From the NCBI GenBank assembly GCA_029718625.1, contig CM056395.1, positions 26,654,160-26,718,159 on the forward strand: a DNA stretch of 64,000 nt, read 5' to 3'. Below are positions 51,001 to 63,000 of the stretch, piece by piece. This DNA comes from Synaphobranchus kaupii (lineage: Eukaryota; Chordata; Actinopteri; Anguilliformes; Synaphobranchidae). Each line of letters opens with the position of its first letter. Within the stretch, counting starts at the first letter, position 1. The position numbers and the translations under genes are program-made. Below the pieces are notes generated by a model. It saw only the letters and a list, made by a program, of their open reading frames with translations. It ran no database searches and had not been told where the DNA came from.

Positions 51001-54000
51001 AGTTGTTGCAGGACTTTCAGTTGTGGTTGGAATATTTGTTTGGGTTGGAGGTACACTTTTAGTTGGAGCAATTGTTGTAATTGCTGCAACAGTTGTAGTT
51101 TCTGCACTTGTTGTGGTGGGAGATACAGTTGTAGTTCTTGGATGTTGTGTGGTGGTTAGCGATTCAGTTGTTGCAGGACTTTCAGTTGTGGTTGGAATAT
51201 TTGTTGTGGTGTGAGCTGCACTTGTAGTTGGATGAATTGTTGTGGTTGGTGCTAGAGTTGTAGTTTTTGCTGCTGTTGTAGTGTGAGGTACAGTTGTAGT
51301 TGCTTGGCGTTGTGTGGTGGTTAGAGATTCAGTTGTTGCCGGTCTTTCAGTTGTGGTTGGAACATTTGATGTGGTGTGAGCTGCACTTGTAGTTGGCGGT
51401 ATTGTTGTAATTGCTGCAGCAGCTGTTGTTCCCACAGTTGTTGTGGTGGGAGATACAGTTGTAGTTCTTGGACGATGTGTGGTGGTTAGAGATTCAGTTG
51501 TTGCAGGACTTTCAGTTGTGGTTGGAATATTTGTTTGGGTTGGAGGTACACTTTTAGTTGGAGCAATTGTTGTAATTGCTGCAACAGTTGTAGTTTCTGC
51601 ACTTGTTGTGGTGGGAGATACAGTTGTAGTTGCCTGGCGTTGTGTGGTGGTTAGAGATTCAGTTCTTGCAGGCCTTTCAGTTGTGGTTGGAATATTTGTT
51701 GTGGTGTGAGCTGCACTTGTAGTTGGATGAATTGTTGTGGTTGGTGCTAGAGTTGTAGTTTTTGCTGCTGTTGTAGTGTGAGGTACAGTTGTAGTTGCTT
51801 GGCGATGTGTGGTGGTAAGAGATTCAGTTGTTGCAGGACTTTCAGTTGTGGTGGGAACATTTGTTTGGCTTGGAGCTGCACTTGTAGTTAGCGGTATTGT
51901 TGTAATTGCTGCAGCAGCTGTTGTTCCCACAGTTGTTGTGGTGGGAGATACAGTTGTAGTTCTTGGATGTTGTGTGGTGGTTAGCGATTCAGTTGTTGCA
52001 GGACTTTCAGTTGTGGTTGGAATATTTTTTGTGGTGTGAGCTGCACTTCTACTTGGAAGAATTGTTGTGGTTGGTTCTACAGTTGTAGTTTTTGCTGCTG
52101 CTGTAGTGCGAGGTACAGTTGTAGTTGCTTGGCGTTGTGTGGTGGTTAGAGATTCAGTTGTTGCCGGTCTTTCAGTTGTGGTTGGAACATTTGATGTAGT
52201 GTGAGCTGCACTTGTGGTTGGCGGTATTGTTGTAATTGCTGCAGCAGCTGTTGTTCCCACAGTTGTTGTGGTGGGAGATACAGTTGTAGTTGCCTGGCGT
52301 TGTGTGGTGGTTAGAGATTCAGTTGTTGCTGGCCTTTCAGTTGTGATTGGAATATTTGTTGTGGTGTGAGCTGCACTTGTAGTTGGATGAATTGTTGTGG
52401 TTGGTGCTAGAATTGTAGTTTTTGCTGCTGTTGTAATGTGAGGTACAGGTGTAGTTACTTGGCGATGTGTGGTAGTAACAGATTCAGTTGTTGCAGGACT
52501 TTCAGTTGTGGTTGGAACATTTGTTTGGCTTTGAGCTGCACTTGTAGTTGGCGGTATTTTTGTAATTGCTGCAGCAGCTGTTGTTCCCACAGTTGTTGTT
52601 GTGGGAGATACAGTTGTAGTTCTTGGACGATGTGTGGTGGTTAGAGATTCAGTTGTTGCAGGACTTTCAGTTGTGGTTGGAATATTTGTTTGGGTTGGAG
52701 GTACACTTTTAGTTGGAGCAATTGTTGTAATTGCTGCAACAGTTGTAGTTTCTGCACTTGTTGTGGTGGGAGATACAGTTGTAGTTCTTGGATGTTGTGT
52801 GGTGGTTAGCGATTCAGTTGTTGCAGGACTTTCAGTTGTGGTTGGAATATTTGTTGTGGTGTGAGCTGCACTTGTAGTTGGATGAATTGTTGTGGTTGGT
52901 GCTAGAGTTGTAGTTTTTGCTGCTGTTGTAGTGTGAGGTACAGTTGTAGTTGCTTGGCGTTGTGTGGTGGTTAGAGATTCAGTTGTTGCCGGTCTTTCAG
53001 TTGTGGTTGGAACATTTGATGTGGTGTGAGCTGCACTTGTAGTTGGCGGTATTGTTGTAATTGCTGCAGCAGCTGTTGTTCCCACAGTTGTTGTGGTGGG
53101 AGATACAGTTGTAGTTCTTGGACGATGTGTGGTGGTTAGAGATTCAGTTGTTGCAGGACTTTCAGTTGTGATTGGAATATTTGTTGTGGTGTGAGCTGCA
53201 CTTGTAGTTGGATGAATTGTTGTGGTTGGTGCTAGAATTGTAGTTTTTGCTGCTGTTGTAATGTGAGGTACAGGTGTAGTTACTTGGCGATGTGTGGTAG
53301 TAACAGATTCAGTTGTTGCAGGACTTTCAGTTGTGGTTGGAACATTTGTTTGGCTTTGAGCTGCACTTGTAGTTGGCGGTATTTTTGTAATTGCTGCAGC
53401 AGCTGTTGTTCCCACAGTTGTTGTGGTGGGAGATACAGTTGTAGTTCTTGGACGATGTGTGGTGGTTAGAGATTCAGTTGTTGCAGGACTTTCAGTTGTG
53501 GTTGGAATATTTGTTTGGGTTGGAGATACACTTGTAGTTGGAGCAATTGTTGTAATTGCAGCAACAGTTGTAGTTTCTGCACTTGTTGTGGTGGGAGATA
53601 CAGTTGTAGTTGCCTGACGTTGTGTGGTGGTTAGAGATTCAGTTGTTGCAGGCCTTTCAGTTGTGGTTGGAATATTTGTTGTGGTGTGAGCTGCACTTGT
53701 AGTTGGATAAATTGTTGTGGTTGGTGCTAGAGTTGTAGTTTTTGCTGCTGTTGTAGTGTGAGGTACAGTTGTAGTTGCTTTGCGATGTGTGGTGGTAAGA
53801 GATTCAGTTGTTGCAGGACTTTCAGTTGTGGTTGGAACATTTGTTTGGCTTGGAGCTGCACTTGTAGTTGGCGGTATTGTTGTAATCGCTGCAGCACCTG
53901 TTGTTCCCACAGTTGTTGTGGTGGGAGATACAGTTGTAGTTCTTGGACGATGTGTGGTGGTAAGAGATTCAGTTGTTGCAGGACTTTCAGTTGTCGTTGG

Positions 54001-57000
54001 AGTATTTGTTTGGCTTGGAGCTGCACTTGTAGTTGGCCGTATTGTTGTAATTGCTGCAGCAGTTGTTGTTCCCACATTTGTAGTGGTGGGAGATACAGTT
54101 GTAGTTCTTGGATGTTCTGTGGTGGTTAGCGATTCAGTTGTTGCAGGACTTTCAGTTGTGGTTGGAATATTTGTTGTGGTGTGAGCTGCACTTGGACTTG
54201 GAAGAATTGTTGTGGTTGGTGCTAGAGTTGTAGTTTTTGCTGCTGTTGTAGTGTGAGGTACAGTTGTAGTTGCTTGGCGATGTGTGGTGGTAAGAGATTC
54301 AGTTGTTGCAGGACTTTCAGTTGTGGTTGGAACATTTGTTTGGCTTGGAGCTGCACTTGTAGTTGGCAGTATTTTTGTAATTGCTGCAGCAGCTGTTGTT
54401 CCCACAGTTGTTGTGGTGGGAGATACAGTTGTAGTTCTTGGACGATGTGTGGTGGTTAGAGATTCAGTTGTTGCAGGACTTTCAGTTGTGGTTGGAATAT
54501 TTGTTGTGGTGTGAGCTGCACTTGTACTTGGAAGAATTGTTGTGGTTGGTGCTAGAGTTGTAGTTTTTGCTGCTGTTGTAGTGTGAGGTACAGTTGTAGT
54601 TGCTTGGCGATGTGTGGTGGTAAGAGATTCAGTTGTTGCAGGACTTTCAGTTGTGGTTGGAATATTTGTTTGGGTTGGAGGTACACTTTTAGTTGGAGCA
54701 ATTGTTGTAATTGCTGCAGCAGTTGTTGTTCCCACATTTGTAGTGGTGGGAGATACAGTTGTAGTTCTTGGATGTTGTGTGGTGGTTAGCGATTCAGTTG
54801 TTGCAGGACTTTCAGTTGTGGTTGGAATATTTGTTGTGGTGTGAGCTGCACTTCTACTTGGAAGAATTGTTGTGGTTGGTGCTAGAGTTGTAGTTTTTGC
54901 TGCTGTTGTAGTGTGAGGTACAGTTGTAGTTGCTTGGCGATGTGTGGTGGTAAGAGATTCAGTTGTTGCAGGACTTTCAGTTGTGGTTGGAATATTTGTT
55001 TGGGTTGGAGGTACACTTTTAGTTGGAGCAATTGTTGTAATTGCTGCAGCAGTTGTTGTTCCCACATTTGTAGTGGTGGGAGATACAGTTGTAGTTCTTG
55101 GATGTTGTGTGGTGGTTAGCGATTCAGTTGTTGCAGGACTTTCAGTTGTGGTTGGAATATTTGTTGTGGTGTGAGCTGCACTTCTACTTGGAAGAATTGT
55201 TGTGGTTGGTTCTACAGTTGTAGTTTTTGCTGCTGCTGTAGTGCGAGGTACAGTTGTAGTTGCTTGGCGTTGTGTGGTGGTTAGAGATTCAGTTGTTGCA
55301 GGCCTTTCAGTTGTCATTGGAATATTTGTTGTGGTGTGAGCTGCACTTGTAGTTGGATGAATTGTTGTGGTTGGTGCTAGAATTGTAGTTTTTGCTGCTG
55401 TTGTAATGTGAGGTACAGGTGTAGTTACTTGGCGATGTGTGGTGGTAACAGATTCAGTTGTTGCAGGACTTTCCGTTGTGGTTGGTACATTTGATGTGGT
55501 GTGAGCTGCACTTGTAGTTGGCGGTATTGTTGTAATTGCTGCAGCAGCTGTTGTTCCCACAGTTGTTGTTGTGGGAGATACAGTTGTAGTTCTTGGACGA
55601 TGTGTGGTGGTTAGAGATTCAGTTGTTGCAGGACTTTCAATTGTGGTTGGAATATTTGTTTGGGTTGGAGGTATACTTTTAGTTGGAGCAATTGTTGTAA
55701 TTGCTGCAACAGTTGTAGTTTCTGCACTTGTTGTGGTGGGAGATACAGTTGTAGTTGCCTGGCGTTGTGTGGTGGTTATAGATTCAGTTTTTGCAGGCCT
55801 TTCAGTTGTGGTTGGAATATTTGTTGTGGTGTGAGCTGCACTTGTAGTTGGATGAATTGTTGTGGTTGGTGCTAGAGTTGTAGTTTTTGCTGCTGTTGTA
55901 GTGTGAGGTACAGTTGTAGTTGCTTGGCGATGTGTGGTGGTAAGAGATTCAGTTGTTGCAGGACTTTCAGTTGTGGTTGGAACATTTGTTTGGCTTGGAG
56001 CGGCACTTGTAGTTGGCGGTATTGTTGTAATAGCTGCAGCAGCTGTTGTTCCCACAGTTGTTGTGGTGGGAGATACAGTTGTAGTTCTTGGACGATGTGT
56101 GGTGGTAAGAGATTCAGTTGTTGCAGGACTTTCAGTTGTCGTTGGAGCATTTGTTTGGCTTGGAGCTGCACTTGTAGTTGGCGGTATTGTTGTAATTGCT
56201 GCAGCAGTTGTTGTTCCCACATTTGTAGTGGTGTGAGATACAGTTGTAGTTCTTGGATGTTGTGTGGTGGTTAGCGATTCAGTTGTTGCAGGACTTTCAG
56301 TTGTGGTTGGAATATTTGTTGTGGTGTGAGCTGCACTTCTACTTGGAAGAATTGTTGTGGTTGGTTCTACAGTTGTAGTTTTTCCTGCTGCTGTAGTGCG
56401 AGGTACAGTTGTAGTTGCTTGGCGTTGTGTGGTGGTTAGAGATTCAGTTGTTGCCGGTCTTTCAGTTGTGGTTGGAACATTTGATGTGGTGTGAGCTGCA
56501 CTTGTAGTTGGCGGTATTGTTGTAATTGCTGCAGCAGCTGTTGTTCCCACAGTTGTTGTGGTGGGAGATACAGTTGTAGTTCTTGGACGATGTGTGGTGG
56601 TTAGAGATTCAGTTGTTGCAGGACTTTCAGTTGTGGTTGGAATATTTGTTTGGGTTGGAGGTACACTTTTAGTTGGAGCAATTGTTGTAATTGCTGCAAC
56701 AGTTGTAGTTTCTGCACTTGTTGTGGTGGGAGATACAGTTGTAGTTGCCTGGCGTTGTGTGGTGGTTAGAGATTCAGTTGTTGCAGGCCTTTCAGTTGTG
56801 GTTGGAATATTTGTTGTGGTGTGAGCTGCACTTGTAGTTGGATGAATTGTTGTGGTTGGTGCTAGAGTTGTAGTTTTTGCTGCTGTTGTAGTGTGAGGTA
56901 CAGTTGTAGTTGCTTGGCGATGTGTGGTGGTAAGAGATTCAGTTGTTGCAGGACTTTCAGTTGTGGTTGGAACATTTGTTTGGCTTGGAGCTGCACTTGT

Positions 57001-60000
57001 ATTTAGCGGTATTGTTGTAATTGCTGCAGCAGCTGTTGTTCCCACAGTTGTTGTGGTGGGAGATACAGTTGTAGTTATTGGACGATGTGTGGTGGTAAGA
57101 GATTCAGTTGTTGCAGGACTTTCAGTTGTCGTTGGAGCATTTGTTTGGCTTGGAGCTGCACTTGTATTTGGCCGTATTGTTGTAATTGCTGCAGCAGTTG
57201 TTGTTCCCACATTTGTAGTGGTGGGAGATACAGTTGTAGTTCTTGGATGTTGTGTGGTGGTTAGCGATTCAGTTGTTGCAGGACTTTCAGTTGTGGTTGG
57301 AATATTTGTTGTGGTGTGAGCTGCACTTGTAGTTGGATGAATTGTTGTGGTTGGTGCTAGAGTTGTAGTTTTTACTGCTGTTGTAATGTGAGGTACAGGT
57401 GTAGTTACTTGGCGATGTGTGGTGGTAACAGATTCAGTTGTTGCAGGACTTTCAGTTGTGGTTGGAACATTTGATGTGGTGTGAGCTGCACTTGTAGTTG
57501 GCGGTATTGTTGTAATTGCTGCAGCAGCTGTTGTTCCCACAGTTGTTGTGGTGGGAGATACAGTTGTAGTTCTTGGACGATGTGTGGTGGTTAGAGATTC
57601 AGTTGTTGCAGGACTTTCAGTTGTGGTTGGAATATTTGTTTGGGTTGGAGGTACACTTTTAGTTGGAGCAATTGTTGTAATTGCTGCAACAGTTGTAGTT
57701 TCTGCACTTGTTGTGGTGGGAGATACAGTTGTAGTTGCCTGGCGTTGTGTGGTGGTTAGGGATTCAGTTGTTGCAGGCCTTTCAGTTGTGGTTGGAATAT
57801 TTGTTGTGGTGTGAGCTGCACTTGTAGTTGGATGAATTGTTGTGGTTGGTGCTAGAGTTGTAGTTTTTGCTGCTGTTGTAGTGTGAGGTACAGTTGTAGT
57901 TGCTTGGCGTTGTGTGGTGGTTAGAGATTCAGTTGTTGCCGGTCTTTCAGTTGTGGTTGGAACATTTGATGTGGTGTGAGCTGCACTTGTAGTTGGCGGT
58001 ATTGTTGTAATTGCTGCAGCAGCTGTTGTTCCCACAGTTGTGGTGGGAGATACAGTTGTAGTTCTTGGACGATGTGTGGTGGTAAGAGATTCAGTTGTTG
58101 CAGGACTTTCAGTTGTGGTTGGAACATTTGTTTGGCTTGGAGCGGCACTTGTAGTTGGCGTTATTGTTGTAATTGCTGCAGCAGCTGTTGTTCCCACAGT
58201 TGTGGTGGGAGATACAGTTGTAGTTCTTGGACGATGTGTGGTGGTAAGAGATTCAGTTGTTGCAGGACTTTCAGTTGTCGTTGGAGCATTTGTTTGGCTT
58301 GGAGCTGCACTTGTAGTTGGCGGTATTGTTGTAATTGCTGCAGCAGTTGTTGTTCCCACATTTGTAGTGGTGTGAGATACAGTTGTAGTTCTTGGATGTT
58401 GTGTGGTGGTTAGCGATTCAGTTGTTGCAGGACTTTCAGTTGTGGTTGGAATATTTGTTGTGGTGTGAGCAGCACTTCTACTTGGAAGAATTTTTGTGGT
58501 TGGTTCTACAGTTGTAGTTTTTCCTGCTGCTGTAGTGCGAGGTACAGTTGTAGTTGCTTGGCGATGTGTGGTGGTAAGAGATTCAGTTGTTGCAGGACTT
58601 TCAGTTGTGGTTGGAACATTTGTTTGGCTTGGAGCTGCACTTGTAGTTAGCGGTATTGTTGTAATTGCTGCAGCAGCTGTTGTTCCCACAGTTGTTGTGG
58701 TGGGAGATACAGTTGTAGTTCTTGGACGATGTGTGGTGGTTAGAGATTCAGTTGTTGCAGGACTTTCAGTTGTGGTTGGAATATTTGTTTGGGTTGGAGG
58801 TACACTTTTAGTTGGAGCAATTGTTGTAATTGCTGCAACAGTTGTAGTTTCTGCACTTGTTGTGGTGGGAGATACAGTTGTAGTTGCCTGGCGTTGTGTG
58901 GTGGTTAGAGATTCAGTTGTTGCAGGCCTTTCAGTTGTGGTTGGAATATTTGTTGTGGTGTGAGCTGCACTTGTAGTTGGATGAATTGTTGTGGTTGGTG
59001 CTAGAGTTGTAGTTTTTGCTGCTGTTGTAGTGTGAGGTACAGTTGTATTTGCTTGGCGATGTGTGGTGGTAAGAGATTCAGTTGTTGCAGGACTTTCAGT
59101 TGTCGTTGGAGCATTTGTTTGGCTTGGAGCTGCACTTGTAGTTGGCCGTATTGTTGTAATTGCTGCAGCAGTTGTTCCCACATTTGTAGTGGTGGGAGAT
59201 ACAGTTGTAGTTCTTGGATGTTGTGTGGTGGTTAGCGATTCAGTTGTTGCAGGACTTTCAGTTGTGGTTGGAATATTTGTTGTGGTGTGAGCTGCACTTC
59301 TACTTGGAAGAATTGTTGTGGTTGGTTCTACAGTTGTAGTTTTTGCTGCTGCTGTAGTGCGAGGTACAGTTGTAGTTGCTTGGCGTTGTGTGGTGGTTAG
59401 AGATTCAGTTGTTGCCGGTCTTTCAGTTGTGGTTGGAACATTTGATGTGGTGTGAGCTGCACTTGTAGTTGGCGGTATTGTTGTAATTGCTGCAGCAGCT
59501 GTTGTTCCCACAGTTGTTGTGGTGGGAGATACAGTTGTAGTTCTTGGACGATGTGTGGTGGTTAGAGATTCAGTTGTTGCAGGACTTTCAGTTGTGGTTG
59601 GAATATTTGTTTGGGTTGGAGGTACACTTTTAGTTGGAGCAATTGTTGTAATTGCTGCAACAGTTGTAGTTTCTGCACTTGTTGTGGTGGGAGATACAGT
59701 TGTAGTTGCCTGGCGTTGTGTGGTGGATAGAGATTCAGTTGTTGCAGGACTTTCAGTTGTCTTTGGTGCATTTGGTTGGCTTGGAGCTGCACTTGTAGTT
59801 GGCCGTATTGTTGTAATTGCTGCAGCAGTTGTTGTTCCCACATTTGTAGTGGTGGGAGATACAGTTGTAGTTCTTGGATGTTGTGTGGTGGTTAGCGATT
59901 CAGTTGTTGCAGGACTTTCAGTTGTGGTTGGAACATTTGATGTGGTGTGAGCTGCACTTGTAGTTGGCGGTATTGTTGTAATTGCTGCAGCAGCTGTTGT

Positions 60001-63000
60001 TCCCACAGTTGTTGTGGTGGGAGATACAGTTGTAGTTCTTGGATGTTGTGTGGTGGTAAGAGATTCAGTTGTTGCAGGACTTTCAGTTGTCGTTGGAGCA
60101 TTTGTTTGGCTTGGAGCTGCACTTGTAGTTGGCCGTATTGTTGTAATTGCTGCAGCAGTTGTTGTTCCCACATTTGTAGTGGTGGGAGATACAGTTGTAG
60201 TTCTTGGATGTTGTGTGGTGGTTAGCGATTCAGTTGTTGCAGGACTTTCAGTTGTGGTTGGAATATTTGTTGTGGTGTGAGCTGCACTTCTACTTGGAAG
60301 AATTGTTGTGGTTGGTTCTACAGTTGTAGTTTTTGCTGCTGCTGTAGTGCGAGGTACAGTTGTAGTTGCTTGGCGTTGTGTGGTGGTTAGAGATTCAGTT
60401 GTTGCCGATCTTTCAGTTGTGGTTGGAACATTTGATGTGGTGTGAGCTGCACTTGTAGTTGGCGGTATTGTTGTAATTGCTGCAGCAGCTGTTGTTCCCA
60501 CAGTTGTTGTGGTGGGAGATACAGTTGTAGTTCTTGGACGATGTGTGGTGGTTGGAGATTCAGTTGTTGCAGGACTTTCAGTTGTGGTTGGAATATTTGT
60601 TTGGGTTGGAGGTACACTTTTAGTTGGAGCAATTGTTGTAATTGCTGCAACAGTTGTAGTTTCTGCACTTGTTGTGGTGGGAGATACAGTTGTAGTTGCC
60701 TGGCGTTGTGTGGTGGTTAGAGATTCAGTTGTTGCAGGCCTTTCAGTTGTGGTTGGAATATTTGTTGTGGTGTGAGCTGCACTTGTAGTTGGATGAATTG
60801 TTGTGGTTGGTGCTAGAGTTGTAGTTTTTGCTGCTGTTGTAGTGTGAGGTACAGTTGTATTTGCTTGGCGATGTGTGGTGGTAAGAGATTCAGTTGTTGC
60901 AGGACTTTCAGTTGTCGTTGGAGCATTTGTTTGGCTTGGAGCTGCACTTGTAGTTGGCCGTATTGTTGTAATTGCTGCAGCAGTTGTTCCCACATTTGTA
61001 GTGGTGGGAGATACAGTTGTAGTTCTTGGATGTTGTGTGGTGGTTAGCGATTCAGTTGTTGCAGGACTTTCAGTTGTGGTTGGAATATTTGTTGTGGTGT
61101 GAGCTGCACTTCTACTTGGAAGAATTGTTGTGGTTGGTTCTACAGTTGTAGTTTTTGCTGCTGCTGTAGTGCGAGGTACAGTTGTAGTTGCTTGGCGTTG
61201 TGTGGTGGTTAGAGATTCAGTTGTTGCCGGTCTTTCAGTTGTGGTTGGAACATTTGATGTGGTGTGAGCTGCACTTGTAGTTGGCGGTATTGTTGTAATT
61301 GCTGCAGCAGCTGTTGTTCCCACAGTTGTTGTGGTGGGAGATACAGTTGTAGTTCTTGGACGATGTGTGGTGGTTAGAGATTCAGTTGTTGCAGGACTTT
61401 CAGTTGTGGTTGGAATATTTGTTTGGGTTGGAGGTACACTTTTAGTTGGAGCAATTGTTGTAATTGCTGCAACAGTTGTAGTTTCTGCACTTGTTGTGGT
61501 GGGAGATACAGTTGTAGTTGCCTGGCGTTGTGTGGTGGATAGAGATTCAGTTGTTGCAGGACTTTCAGTTGTCTTTGGTGCATTTGGTTGGCTTGGAGCT
61601 GCACTTGTAGTTGGCCGTATTGTTGTAATTGCTGCAGCAGTTGTTGTTCCCACATTTGTAGTGGTGGGAGATACAGTTGTAGTTCTTGGATGTTGTGTGG
61701 TGGTTAGCGATTCAGTTGTTGCAGGACTTTCAGTTGTGGTTGGAACATTTGATGTGGTGTGAGCTGCACTTGTAGTTGGCGGTATTGTTGTAATTGCTGC
61801 AGCAGCTGTTGTTCCCACAGTTGTTGTGGTGGGAGATACAGTTGTAGTTCTTGGATGTTGTGTGGTGGTAAGAGATTCAGTTGTTGCAGGACTTTCAGTT
61901 GTCGTTGGAGCATTTGTTTGGCTTGGAGCTGCACTTGTAGTTGGCCGTATTGTTGTAATTGCTGCAGCAGTTGTTGTTCCCACATTTGTAGTGGTGGGAG
62001 ATACAGTTGTAGTTCTTGGATGTTGTGTGGTGGTTAGCGATTCAGTTGTTGCAGGACTTTCAGTTGTGGTTGGAATATTTGTTGTGGTGTGAGCTGCACT
62101 TCTACTTGGAAGAATTGTTGTGGTTGGTTCTACAGTTGTAGTTTTTGCTGCTGCTGTAGTGCGAGGTACAGTTGTAGTTGCTTGGCGTTGTGTGGTGGTT
62201 AGAGATTCAGTTGTTGCCGATCTTTCAGTTGTGGTTGGAACATTTGATGTGGTGTGAGCTGCACTTGTAGTTGGCGGTATTGTTGTAATTGCTGCAGCAG
62301 CTGTTGTTCCCACAGTTGTTGTGGTGGGAGATACAGTTGTAGTTCTTGGACGATGTGTGGTGGTTGGAGATTCAGTTGTTGCAGGACTTTCAGTTGTGGT
62401 TGGAATATTTGTTTGGGTTGGAGGTACACTTTTAGTTGGAGCAATTGTTGTAATTGCTGCAACAGTTGTAGTTTCTGCACTTGTTGTGGTGGGAGATACA
62501 GTTGTAGTTGCCTGGCGTTGTGTGGTGGTTAGAGATTCAGTTGTTGCAGGCCTTTCAGTTGTGGTTGGAATATTTGTTGTGGTGTGAGCTGCACTTGTAG
62601 TTGGATGAATTGTTGTGGTTGGTGCTAGAGTTGTAGTTTTTGCTGCTGTTGTAGTGTGAGGTACAGTTGTAGTTGCTTGGCGATGTGTGGTGGTAAGAGA
62701 TTCAGTTGTTGCAGGACTTTCAGTTGTGGTTGGAACATTTGTTTGGCTTGGAGCGGCACTTGTAGTTGGCGGTATTGTTGTAATTGCTGCAGCAGCTGTT
62801 GTTCCCACAGTTGTTGTGGTGGGAGATACAGTTGTAGTTCTTGGACGATGTGTGGTGGTAAGAGATTCAGTTGTTGCAGGACTTTCAGTTGTCGTTGGAA
62901 TATTTGTTTGGGTTGGAGGTACACTTTTAGTTGGAGCAATTGTTGTAATTGCTGCAACAGTTGTAGTTTCTGCACTTGTTGTGGTGGGAGATACAGTTGT

